Source of the DNA: CAZCAQ01 sp964563965 | GTDB lineage: Bacteria; Patescibacteriota; WWE3; UBA101185; UBA10185 | NCBI GenBank assembly: GCA_964563965.1 | Contig: CAZLZI010000052.1 | Location: forward strand, 1-5,198 | DNA length: 5,198 nucleotides | Direction of reading: 5' to 3' | Part shown: positions 1 to 4,721 of the stretch, one piece after another | How the letters are laid out: the number at the start of each line of letters is the position of its first letter | How positions within the stretch are numbered: the first letter of the stretch is position 1 | Notes under the pieces: model-generated | Seen by the model: the letters and a program-made list of their open reading frames with translations, nothing else | What the model was told of the DNA's origin: nothing | Database searches by the model: none | Translations under genes and position numbers: made by a program

Positions 1-1
1 A

Positions 2-595
2 CTACTTAGAAAGCATGTTGCGGCTGTAGTATTTGAGCCGGAAGCACAAGCGTTGCTAGATAAGCATAATTTCTCTGGTCGAATTGTTGACCCTGTTGAA
101 GGTGACTATGTATTTGTTAACCAGACTAACCTAGGTGGCGATAAGACTAATTGGTTTGTGAACAAAACTGTAGATCATAAAATGGTACAAGAAGGCGATA
201 AGATAAAAAGAACTGTAACAATCAATTATACCTATACTCAACCCGGTGCGGAATTTGCGCCATTTGTGAAAAGGTTTAGAGATTGGGTTAGAGTTTACAC
301 TCCAAAAGATTCAACTCTTATCAAGCTTACGGGCTCAGAAGATCCAGCAGGTGAGGGTGAAGAGAGAAATAAAAAATACTTCCACGGTTTTATAACTCTA
401 GGACCTGGAGAAACAAAGAGCATGACTTTTGAATACTATGTGCCTAACTCTGTAATACAAAATGGTGTCTATAACCTATATATCCAAAAGCAGGTCGCAA
501 TAGATACGGAGAAGCATACAGTTACAGTAGATGGCGAAACAAAAGAGGTCATGCTGAATAAGCTTGACGGTAAGTATTCTAAGAAGCTTAAATAG
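2..595 (+). CDS. DUF4012-type protein, C-terminal part (5' truncated)
   Basis: The frame is open from the first bases of the window, so this is the last 197 residues of a longer protein; a TTG at position 53 is internal and not a start. Visible landmarks are NLGGDKTNWFV, then an antiparallel beta-rich stretch, then RDWVRVYTPKDSTLI, then LGPGETKSMTFEYYVP and finally YNLYIQKQ. This order (N-x-GG-x-K-x-N, R-x-W/Y-x-RVY-x-P-x-S, PGE-x-K, QKQ) is what I recall of the C-terminal half of DUF4012 proteins. These are large, often membrane-anchored extracytoplasmic proteins frequent in CPR bacteria and some Gram-positives, with no established function. Any N-terminal membrane segment lies outside the window. 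It ends with TAG 3 nt before recO, so the two are probably cotranscribed. Family assignment is from recalled motifs, fairly confident. Confidence 0.8.
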   Translation, partial: LLRKHVAAVVFEPEAQALLDKHNFSGRIVDPVEGDYVFVNQTNLGGDKTNWFVNKTVDHKMVQEGDKIKRTVTINYTYTQPGAEFAPFVKRFRDWVRVYTPKDSTLIKLTGSEDPAGEGEERNKKYFHGFITLGPGETKSMTFEYYVPNSVIQNGVYNLYIQKQVAIDTEKHTVTVDGETKEVMLNKLDGKYSKKLK

Positions 596-598
596 AGT

Positions 599-1354
599 GT
601 GCATAACTTTAACCTTGAGGCTTTAGTTCTTAAGAGTACAAATAGGAAAGATTACGATAAGGTCTATACAGTTCTTGCAAAGGAGGAGGGCCTTGTCACA
701 CTTTATGCAAGAGGTGTACGAAGAATTAAATCTAAAAGGTCCGGTAGTTTAGATACACTCAATCATATCAAAGCAAAGGTTTCAAAACATGGGGAATTTC
801 TCTCGATTGATGAGGTCACTGTTCTAAACTCGTTTGCGCCTATTAAAAACTCTCTTCTTTTTCAATCACATGCATTTTACTTGCTTGAACTTGCATACAG
901 GCTACTAAAAGAAGAACCACTAAGTGGTGTTTTTAATCAGCTAATTCTCTGCCTAACAAAGCTTTCGCAAAGTAAATCTGATTTACAGTCCTATTTAATA
1001 GTCAACACGTTTGAAGTGTATCTCATGGGAGCTTTGGGGTATGAAATTAACTTAGCAGAATGTGTAAACTGTGCACAGCCCTTTTCAGTAGATTGGGCTT
1101 CTTTTAGTTTTAGTATTTCAAATGGGGGACTCTTATGTCCTAAGTGTAGTACTACGCTGCAAGGTGTGCGGATTGATCAAAAGACTGCAGAAGTTTTGTA
1201 TTCTATTGGGTCAAACTTTAAGTATAAGCCGACCCAGCTTACTAAAGAGCATATCTACACTGCGGATGATCTGCTCAAGCATTATGTTAAGAGTATCCTC
1301 GAAGATAGCTTCAAATCAGCAAGGGTATTTAAGAGGATTAGGGAAGTATTATAG
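599..1354 (+). CDS. recO: DNA repair protein RecO
   Basis: RecO helps load RecA at single-stranded gaps in the RecF(O)R pathway and anneals single strands coated by single-strand binding protein. The 251-residue length is normal for the family. The N-terminal OB-fold begins with the typical NLEALVLKSTNRKDYDKVYTV pattern, followed by EEGLVTLYARGVRR. The helical C-terminal half carries a four-cysteine zinc site, C155-x2-C158 and C180-x2-C183, with the family-typical GYEINLAECVNC lead-in and a conserved SISNGGLLCPKC stretch. Translation starts at GTG 599, 3 nt after the upstream TAG. I see no good Shine-Dalgarno sequence, so translational coupling with the DUF4012 gene is likely. The start fits the family because the conserved N-terminal strand begins at about residue 4. 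Identification is confident. Confidence 0.95.
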   Translation: MHNFNLEALVLKSTNRKDYDKVYTVLAKEEGLVTLYARGVRRIKSKRSGSLDTLNHIKAKVSKHGEFLSIDEVTVLNSFAPIKNSLLFQSHAFYLLELAYRLLKEEPLSGVFNQLILCLTKLSQSKSDLQSYLIVNTFEVYLMGALGYEINLAECVNCAQPFSVDWASFSFSISNGGLLCPKCSTTLQGVRIDQKTAEVLYSIGSNFKYKPTQLTKEHIYTADDLLKHYVKSILEDSFKSARVFKRIREVL

Positions 1355-1393
1355 TCTTTGCCGTACTATGAGATGTGTGATAGGCTACGTTCT

Positions 1394-1627
1394 ATGAGAG
1401 AAATATTTTACGATGAAAGCGGTCCACTACAAGTCGGTCTTCGGGTCTCTACGACTGGAGATGTAACCAGTGAGGTTGTGTTGCCAGGCGGTGAAACTTT
1501 AAATACTTCCGTTCCTGCGAACGTCTTAGCTCTGATGCTTAAAACGGATCCAGCTTTAGGGCAAGTAATAAAGAATCTTACTGATGCTGGTCTTGATGGT
1601 ATTCCTGCACCTGTATCTAGAATTTAG
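1394..1627 (+). CDS. Small conserved-looking protein of unknown function
   Basis: I do not recognise this protein. It is 77 residues from the ATG at 1394. The frame stays open further upstream, with a TTG at 1358 (89 residues) and an ATG at 1373. I prefer 1394 because coherent sequence starts there (MREIFYDESGPLQVGLRV), because nothing upstream looks like a Shine-Dalgarno sequence at a usable distance, and because a weak promoter (TTGCCG at 1358-1363, 17 nt, TAGGCT at 1381-1386) would put the transcript start at or next to this ATG. The N-terminal half looks like beta strands with a turn at VVLPGGETL; the rest (NVLALMLKTDPALGQVIKNL) looks helical. There is no signal peptide or membrane segment. 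It follows recO by 39 nt on the same strand and may share its transcript. The TAG stop faces the converging coiled-coil gene 15 nt away. Confidence 0.65.
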   Translation: MREIFYDESGPLQVGLRVSTTGDVTSEVVLPGGETLNTSVPANVLALMLKTDPALGQVIKNLTDAGLDGIPAPVSRI

Positions 1628-1642
1628 CGTTGGGTTTACTAT

Positions 1643-1846
1643 CTAGACTTCTTCTAATACCTTTTGTTTAATAATTAACAACTCTTGACCTTGTGTAACA
1701 AGTTCTTTTGCCATGCCGTCTAGCATGTCATAAATTCGAGGAATTAATTCTAGCCTATCCTCTACTGCTGAAAGTTTGGTTTCAAGAGCTATGGTACGTA
1801 GTTCAATTTGTGCAAGAGCTTTTCTCATATCTATGCTGTAAGTCAT
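1643..1846 (-). CDS. Small coiled-coil protein of unknown function
   Basis: This 67-residue protein is almost entirely predicted helix. Hydrophobic residues are spaced 3 or 4 apart (L21, L25, V28, L32, I35, then after P36 L42, M45, L49, and later L56, I59, V63), giving two coiled-coil segments separated by a short LIP break. It has no signal peptide or membrane span and no recognisable family. Support for a real gene is the regular heptad pattern, its own promoter-like sequence immediately upstream, and the lack of a competing plus-strand gene (the overlapping plus-strand frame is cysteine-rich and patternless). The ATG has no Shine-Dalgarno sequence and sits 6 nt after a -10 box, so its mRNA is probably leaderless. 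It lies downstream of dinB on the same strand and converges with the recO operon. It probably oligomerises or binds a partner, which is inference. Confidence 0.7.
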   Translation of the reverse strand: MTYSIDMRKALAQIELRTIALETKLSAVEDRLELIPRIYDMLDGMAKELVTQGQELLIIKQKVLEEV

Positions 1847-1852
1847 ACTATA

Positions 1853-1881
1853 GTAGTATCATTTTTGTAATACCTTCTCAA
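1853..1881 (-). promoter_or_regulatory. Promoter of the coiled-coil gene (probably leaderless)
   Basis: On the minus strand TTGAGA (1881-1876) is followed by 17 nt and TACTAC (1858-1853). The ATG begins 6 nt further on, so transcription would start at or next to the start codon. An overlapping TACTAT (1855-1850) fits the consensus better but gives a 20-nt spacer. Confidence 0.5.
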
Positions 1882-1898
1882 TATCAAATATCTATTTT

Positions 1899-3116
1899 CT
1901 ATAGATATCGCAAAAAACTGCTTATCTTGCCTTTAGTTCGATCTGCTTTTATCGTATCTGCTGTAACCATAGTAAAGTCTCCAAATCTATTATTTATTAA
2001 ATCTTTTGTTTTTAAGATTGTTTGTGCTTTATGGTGATCAGCAAAGAGTTTTAGGGTAAGAGACTTTTCTTCTTGGAGATTTGAGATACTTACACCCACC
2101 AGCCTTGTGGACCTTTGCCAGTGCATGCTTTCTAATATAGCGCAACACGTTGCATAGATTTCTTGTTCACTGTTGGTGGGGTATAAAAGTGTACTATGTT
2201 TACCAAACCACTCTCTGTTCCCTGCGCGTATACTTAGATGGATTGTTTTGCCAACCATATTATAGGTGCGTAATCTTTTTGCTGCCATTTCACACAGTCT
2301 GTGAATATTTCTCTTTATTACACTGGGATCTGTTGTGTTTGAACTAAGGGTATGTTGGTGTCCAATTGATTTTGGTTTGTCTCGTTTGTAGTTGAGTGGA
2401 CTAACACTAAGATTACCTCTCCCAAAGCTTAGATCTTTAAGAAAGGTAGCTTCTGCAATACCAAACTCTTGATAGAGCATTTCAAACGGAGATTCTTGTA
2501 GCTGCGCTACGGTATAAACACCTATCTTATTTAGTCTGGCTTCAATTCGTCTGCCAATGCCACAGAAATCAGTTAGTTTTCTTGTAAGTAGTATTGTTTG
2601 TAGATTTTGCTCATCGATTAAACAGATGCCATTAGGTTTGTTTATATCTGACGCGAGTTTAGCAAGAAGCTTATTAAAGCTAATACCAATGGAGCATGTT
2701 ATATACTCCCCAAAGGCTGCTTTTATATCTTGTTTTATCTTCGTGGAAAGTGTAAGTGCGTTATCAAAAAATGGGATAGTTTGGGTAACATCCAGAAAAG
2801 ACTCATCAATACTGAAGGGTTCGATACTATCGGTATAGTTTGTAAAGATTTCTAAGGTCTTCTGTTGAATATAGCTATATTTACTGCCATCTCCCTTTAC
2901 AGGAATGATGTCTGGGCAGATTTTCTTAGCTTCAAACAAAGGCATACCTGTTTTGACACCAAACTTCTTAGCTTCTCTTGAAGCTGCACACACAACACCT
3001 CTACTTAAAGAGCTCCCTGTTACACCTATGGGTTTGCCTCTTAAGAATGGGTTTGCTTGTTGTTCTACGGAAGCAAAGAAGCTGTCGTAGTCTATATGCA
3101 GTATGGTTTTTAGCAT
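1899..3116 (-). CDS. dinB: DNA polymerase IV (Y-family translesion polymerase)
   Basis: DinB is a low-fidelity polymerase that copies past damaged template bases. I place the start at ATG 3116 (405 residues), because MLKTILHIDYDSFFASVEQ is the family N-terminus and the preceding gene stops 1 nt before it. The open frame reaches back to 3194, but those 26 residues lie inside that gene. Catalytic carboxylates are visible: D9 in HIDYDSFF, and D104-E105 in SIDESFLDV. F14 occupies the steric-gate position that keeps out ribonucleotides. The palm motifs SIGISFNKLLAKLASDINKP follow, then a helix-hairpin-helix thumb (FCGIGRRIEARLNKIGV, about 184-200) and the little finger (SIGHQHTL to RLVGVSISNL). 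Near the C-terminus SLTLKLF lies where family members carry a sliding-clamp-binding QLxLF motif; the match is only partial. The polymerase looks complete and active. It is translated from the same transcript as the upstream small gene. Confidence 0.95.
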   Translation of the reverse strand: MLKTILHIDYDSFFASVEQQANPFLRGKPIGVTGSSLSRGVVCAASREAKKFGVKTGMPLFEAKKICPDIIPVKGDGSKYSYIQQKTLEIFTNYTDSIEPFSIDESFLDVTQTIPFFDNALTLSTKIKQDIKAAFGEYITCSIGISFNKLLAKLASDINKPNGICLIDEQNLQTILLTRKLTDFCGIGRRIEARLNKIGVYTVAQLQESPFEMLYQEFGIAEATFLKDLSFGRGNLSVSPLNYKRDKPKSIGHQHTLSSNTTDPSVIKRNIHRLCEMAAKRLRTYNMVGKTIHLSIRAGNREWFGKHSTLLYPTNSEQEIYATCCAILESMHWQRSTRLVGVSISNLQEEKSLTLKLFADHHKAQTILKTKDLINNRFGDFTMVTADTIKADRTKGKISSFLRYL

Positions 3117-3117
3117 A

Positions 3118-3390
3118 TTAATTAAAATTTTTGGCTTTAATAAAACCTTCAAAGAATACTTCGCATAATGTCCAAGTGCATTCTTCGAGATCAAACTTCA
3201 CATTAAAGGCTTCTTTTACTGAGGAGAGTGCAAATTCCATGACCTTGGCTTTCCCTTCATGGGAAATGTGTACAAAGTTAATAGCTTGTATTTTGAATTT
3301 CCTGCCTTTCCATATAATTGCAAGGGGCACGGGTTTCTCCAGTGTAAAGTGAACAAGTACCTCTATTTTGTCATTCACTCTCTCATACAT
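3118..3390 (-). CDS. DUF6504-like small protein, dinB partner
   Basis: This 90-residue protein is encoded directly ahead of dinB, its TAA ending 1 nt before the dinB ATG. Visible features are a strand pattern around PLAIIWKGRKFKIQAINFVHI, then KVMEFALSSVKEAFNVKFDLEECTWTLCEVFFEG. The pattern basic-W-x-GR-x(0-2)-Y/F-x-I/V followed later by F-x-L/V ... W-x-L-x-E-V resembles DUF6504-like proteins found beside dinB-type polymerases. I base this on recalled motifs and operon context, and the function of the family is not established. The frame stays open upstream to an ATG at 3483 (121 residues). I prefer ATG 3390, because a promoter ends 6 nt before it and the extra 31 residues look patternless. 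There is no Shine-Dalgarno sequence. A role in modulating or recruiting the polymerase is inference from the tight coupling. Confidence 0.75.
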   Translation of the reverse strand: MYERVNDKIEVLVHFTLEKPVPLAIIWKGRKFKIQAINFVHISHEGKAKVMEFALSSVKEAFNVKFDLEECTWTLCEVFFEGFIKAKNFN

Positions 3391-3396
3391 GAGATA

Positions 3397-3425
3397 GGTA
3401 TACCCGAATATAACACGAATATCAA
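3397..3425 (-). promoter_or_regulatory. Promoter of the DUF6504-like/dinB operon (leaderless)
   Basis: On the minus strand TTGATA (3425-3420) is followed by exactly 17 nt and TATACC (3402-3397); the ATG at 3390 starts 6 nt later. The spacing predicts a transcript beginning at or within a base or two of the A of ATG. I see no LexA-like operator overlapping it. Confidence 0.6.
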
Positions 3426-3476
3426 GAGGGAATTGAAGGTTGGAATTTAGCTGTCTTCTGCACGTATAGAAGTGAG

Positions 3477-3504
3477 TTGACATTCATCCAGTACACATTA
3501 TTAT
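3477..3504 (+). promoter_or_regulatory. Strong sigma70-type promoter of the small-protein cluster
   Basis: A consensus TTGACA (3477-3482) is followed by 16 nt and TATTAT (3499-3504). Transcription would start near 3511, giving a leader of about 27 nt that contains the Shine-Dalgarno sequence at 3524. It points away from the dinB operon promoter at 3397-3425. Confidence 0.7.
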
Positions 3505-3523
3505 GCAAGTAGTTTATATATTT

Positions 3524-3529
3524 GAAAGG
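3524..3529 (+). promoter_or_regulatory. Shine-Dalgarno sequence
   Basis: GAAAGG lies 8 nt before ATG 3538 and fixes that start. It is notable because several other genes in this window have no Shine-Dalgarno sequence. Confidence 0.75.
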
Positions 3530-3537
3530 TTTAAGTT

Positions 3538-3768
3538 ATGATTCCTTTTTCAGTAGATGCAGGTTGTGGACCAGAAGGCGGTTTTAATAAATACACTAGG
3601 GATATTAAAGGGCGTGAGGGTACAGATCGTGTTGTCGTGAAGGATGTTCCGTATAATCTTGTTAAAGTAGCTGCTCAGGTGGATGGGCAGTTCGAAAGCA
3701 CGCAACTAAGACCTGGGGAATCTATAGAAGTTGCAGGCCTTATTATTACCAATACAACAGCGAATTAG
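3538..3768 (+). CDS. Small beta-rich protein, cluster member 1, unknown function
   Basis: I do not recognise this 76-residue protein. It starts at an ATG with a good Shine-Dalgarno sequence and a near-consensus promoter, so it is very probably expressed, possibly strongly. The N-terminus (DAGCGPEGGFN) is glycine-rich with one cysteine, the middle is charged (YTRDIKGREGTDRVVVKDV), and the end alternates hydrophobic and polar residues like beta strands. The last 20 residues, LRPGESIEVAGLIITNTTAN, resemble the ends of the next two genes (LEPNEDVSI...LIVTIQLS and VGPEGESIRGLEITFDINS), which suggests a shared fold. It has no signal peptide, membrane span or known catalytic motif. Charge is only slightly negative, unlike the three following proteins. 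It is first in a run of four same-strand small genes, with 46 nt to the next. Confidence 0.8.
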   Translation: MIPFSVDAGCGPEGGFNKYTRDIKGREGTDRVVVKDVPYNLVKVAAQVDGQFESTQLRPGESIEVAGLIITNTTAN

Positions 3769-3814
3769 TGTAAAGGGTTATAGTGAAAGAGTTTAGGAAT
3801 TAGATTTATAGCAA

Positions 3815-4063
3815 ATGGGAAACCCAATTGAAGTAACTATTACAAATGATGCCACCGGTGTAGTGTTAGTTCACTCCGAAGGTACTGTTGTGAAACAGCA
3901 TATGCCTGGTGGTGGGATAGCAGGAGCGGTTCACCATGGTGATGGTACTGCTAATTACAGAGTGGAACATAGAGGTAAGGTGATTGCAGGTCCTTTAGAG
4001 CCTAACGAGGACGTGTCTATCCCCCTTCCTGATGAACTGATTGTCACAATTCAACTTTCCTAA
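3815..4063 (+). CDS. Small acidic beta-rich protein, cluster member 2, unknown function
   Basis: This is an unrecognised 82-residue acidic protein (10 acidic, 4 basic residues). An in-frame TAG just upstream (3809-3811) makes ATG 3815 the earliest ATG. Sequence appears as alternating strands (VTITNDATGVVLVHSEGT, YRVEHRGKVIAGPL, DELIVTIQLS) with a glycine- and histidine-rich centre (HMPGGGIAGAVHHGDG). The C-terminal pattern with LEPNEDVSI is shared with its neighbours. No Shine-Dalgarno sequence lies at a normal distance; an AGGAA at 3795-3799 is 15 nt away. TAGATT (3801-3806) could serve as a -10 box 8 nt before the ATG, but the matching -35 (TTATAG, 3778-3783) is poor, so it may be either read through from member 1 or leaderless. 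It begins MGNP, close to MGNI of member 4. There is no signal peptide. Confidence 0.78.
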   Translation: MGNPIEVTITNDATGVVLVHSEGTVVKQHMPGGGIAGAVHHGDGTANYRVEHRGKVIAGPLEPNEDVSIPLPDELIVTIQLS

Positions 4064-4090
4064 TTTTTATCTTGTAATTCTATCTTAGTC

Positions 4091-4119
4091 TTGACATTAC
4101 TTACCACTGGGCATGTACT
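4091..4119 (+). promoter_or_regulatory. Promoter of cluster member 3 (near-leaderless)
   Basis: A consensus TTGACA (4091-4096) is followed by 17 nt and TGTACT (4114-4119, 4 of 6 matches). The expected transcript start near 4126 leaves about 5 nt before ATG 4131. An ATG at 4113, one base before this -10 box, therefore cannot be the start when this promoter is used. Confidence 0.55.
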
Positions 4120-4130
4120 TAATTTATTAT

Positions 4131-4352
4131 ATGAGTACTCCCAGAACAATAATCGAAGCTACCAAAGGAGATGAATATCTAGTATTGGAACCAGGCGAGT
4201 GTGCAGATATTGCTACGTCTGGCGTTATCGTACATGTAGAAAACCTTGGAGATTGTGCAGTTGGACACTGTGATGGTGCTCCTGTCTTTCTTGTGGGTCC
4301 AGAGGGCGAAAGTATCCGTGGTTTAGAGATTACCTTTGACATAAATTCCTAA
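4131..4352 (+). CDS. Small strongly acidic protein, cluster member 3, unknown function
   Basis: This is an unrecognised 73-residue protein with 13 acidic and only 3 basic residues. I choose ATG 4131 over the in-frame ATG 4113, because 4113 adjoins the promoter -10 box and the extra residues (MYLIYY) look like translated promoter DNA. There is no Shine-Dalgarno sequence. Alternating strands are evident: YLVLEPGE, GVIVHVENLG, APVFLVGPEGESI, LEITFDINS. A Pro-Gly-Glu or Pro-Glu-Gly-Glu turn occurs twice (residues 21-23 and 57-60), hinting at an internal duplication within a small beta-sandwich. It contains C24, C42 and C47 with H46 (DCAVGHCDG), which could be a metal site or simply free thiols. 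The C-terminus resembles members 1 and 2. A shadow frame on the minus strand was ignored as proline- and serine-rich noise. Confidence 0.78.
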   Translation: MSTPRTIIEATKGDEYLVLEPGECADIATSGVIVHVENLGDCAVGHCDGAPVFLVGPEGESIRGLEITFDINS

Positions 4353-4366
4353 TACTTTAATGTAAA

Positions 4367-4396
4367 TTACCCTTGTATTTTCTCCACATATATTAT
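4367..4396 (+). promoter_or_regulatory. Probable promoter of cluster member 4
   Basis: TATTAT (4391-4396), overlapping TATAAA (4394-4399), is a plausible -10 region about 35-40 nt ahead of ATG 4437. The -35 is uncertain: TTACCC (4367-4372) has an 18-nt spacer to TATTAT, while TTGTAT (4373-4378) has 15 nt to TATAAA. A TTGACA at 4336-4341, inside the end of member 3, is another possible element. Confidence 0.4.
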
Positions 4397-4422
4397 AAAA
4401 AATAACTAGCATTAACTTATAG

Positions 4423-4428
4423 AAAGGA
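4423..4428 (+). promoter_or_regulatory. Shine-Dalgarno sequence
   Basis: AAAGGA lies 8 nt before ATG 4437 and supports that start. With the -10 region at 4391-4399 it implies a conventional leader of roughly 30-35 nt. Confidence 0.75.
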
Positions 4429-4436
4429 ACTACATA

Positions 4437-4646
4437 ATGGGTAACATCAGAATATTTACATCGGGTGGAGAAGCTGCCACTCACGTACAAAGTTTTGCTA
4501 TGATCACTAGTGATGGTGTAGAAGTGAAAGCAGATAGCTTTGGTTTAACAGTAGATGGTGTTCAGGCAGAAGTAGACACCAATGGTATTGCAGGAGCTAG
4601 ACTAGCTGACCTAGCTGTGGAATTCGCTTTAGATAACTCAGAATAA
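4437..4646 (+). CDS. Small acidic protein with internal repeat, cluster member 4
   Basis: This is an unrecognised 69-residue protein (11 acidic, 3 basic residues, no cysteine). The start is supported by a Shine-Dalgarno sequence 8 nt upstream. Residues 26-39 and 40-53 look like two copies of a 14-residue unit beginning DGV, with a strand and then a D-[ST]-x-G turn (DGVEVKADSFG and DGVQAEVDTNG). Such a short beta-turn-beta repeat could form a hairpin pair or a fragment of a beta-solenoid; this is inference. The flanks are IRIFTSGGEAA and a C-terminal ARLADLAVEFALDNSE that may be helical. It lacks the Pro-x-Glu C-terminal pattern of members 1-3, so its place in the group rests on position, size, acidity and the MGN start shared with member 2. 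There is no signal peptide or membrane span. Confidence 0.8.
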   Translation: MGNIRIFTSGGEAATHVQSFAMITSDGVEVKADSFGLTVDGVQAEVDTNGIAGARLADLAVEFALDNSE

Positions 4647-4684
4647 AACAGTCTTACTGGTGTATGTAGTTTTGACGCGTTCTA

Positions 4685-4712
4685 TTGACAAATAAACCCT
4701 CTCTACTACAAT
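4685..4712 (+). promoter_or_regulatory. Strong promoter of the glycyl-tRNA synthetase gene (near-leaderless)
   Basis: TTGACA (4685-4690), 16 nt, then TACAAT (4707-4712), both close to the sigma70 consensus. ATG 4722 begins 9 nt after the -10 box, so the leader can be only about 2-4 nt and cannot hold a Shine-Dalgarno sequence. No T-box-like leader is present. Confidence 0.7.
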
Positions 4713-4721
4713 AAAAAAGCC

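Noticed and set aside
1122..1397. Plus-strand frame overlapping recO
   Set aside because: It is a shadow of recO in another frame and would split a complete, well-recognised protein.
1616..1647. Two TCTAGA copies flanking the convergent gene ends
   Set aside because: The hexamer is self-complementary, but the stem does not extend beyond 6 bp and the loop is 20 nt; this is weak evidence for a bidirectional terminator.
1888..1908. AT-rich hairpin (7-bp stem, 7-nt loop) spanning the dinB stop, as a terminator
   Set aside because: The stem is all weak pairs except one, and no T-run follows on the minus strand; it may be chance.
1708..2037. Plus-strand frame opposite dinB and the coiled-coil gene
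   Set aside because: Aromatic- and cysteine-rich translation with no pattern; the minus-strand genes are clearly real.
3117..3194. Upstream extension of dinB to an ATG at 3194
   Set aside because: It overlaps the end of the preceding gene and adds 26 residues without family resemblance; the conserved N-terminus begins at ATG 3116.
3391..3483. Upstream extension of the DUF6504-like gene to ATG 3483
   Set aside because: The extension contains the promoter that ends 6 nt before ATG 3390, and its translation shows no pattern.
4032..4069. Possible terminator after small gene 2 (ATTG-TCA-CAAT followed later by TTTTT)
   Set aside because: The stem is only 4 bp and the T-run is far from it.
4166..4286. 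Reading the C24/C42/H46/C47 residues of small gene 3 as a zinc finger
   Set aside because: The spacing fits no known zinc-binding motif that I recognise, so it is mentioned only as a possibility in the gene entry.
4127..4342. Minus-strand frame opposite small gene 3
   Set aside because: Its Pro/Ser/Thr-rich composition is typical of an antisense shadow of an acidic gene.
4645..4673. AAAAC...GTTTT inverted repeat after small gene 4
   Set aside because: It has a 5-bp AT-rich stem with a 19-nt loop and no following T-run; too weak to call a terminator.
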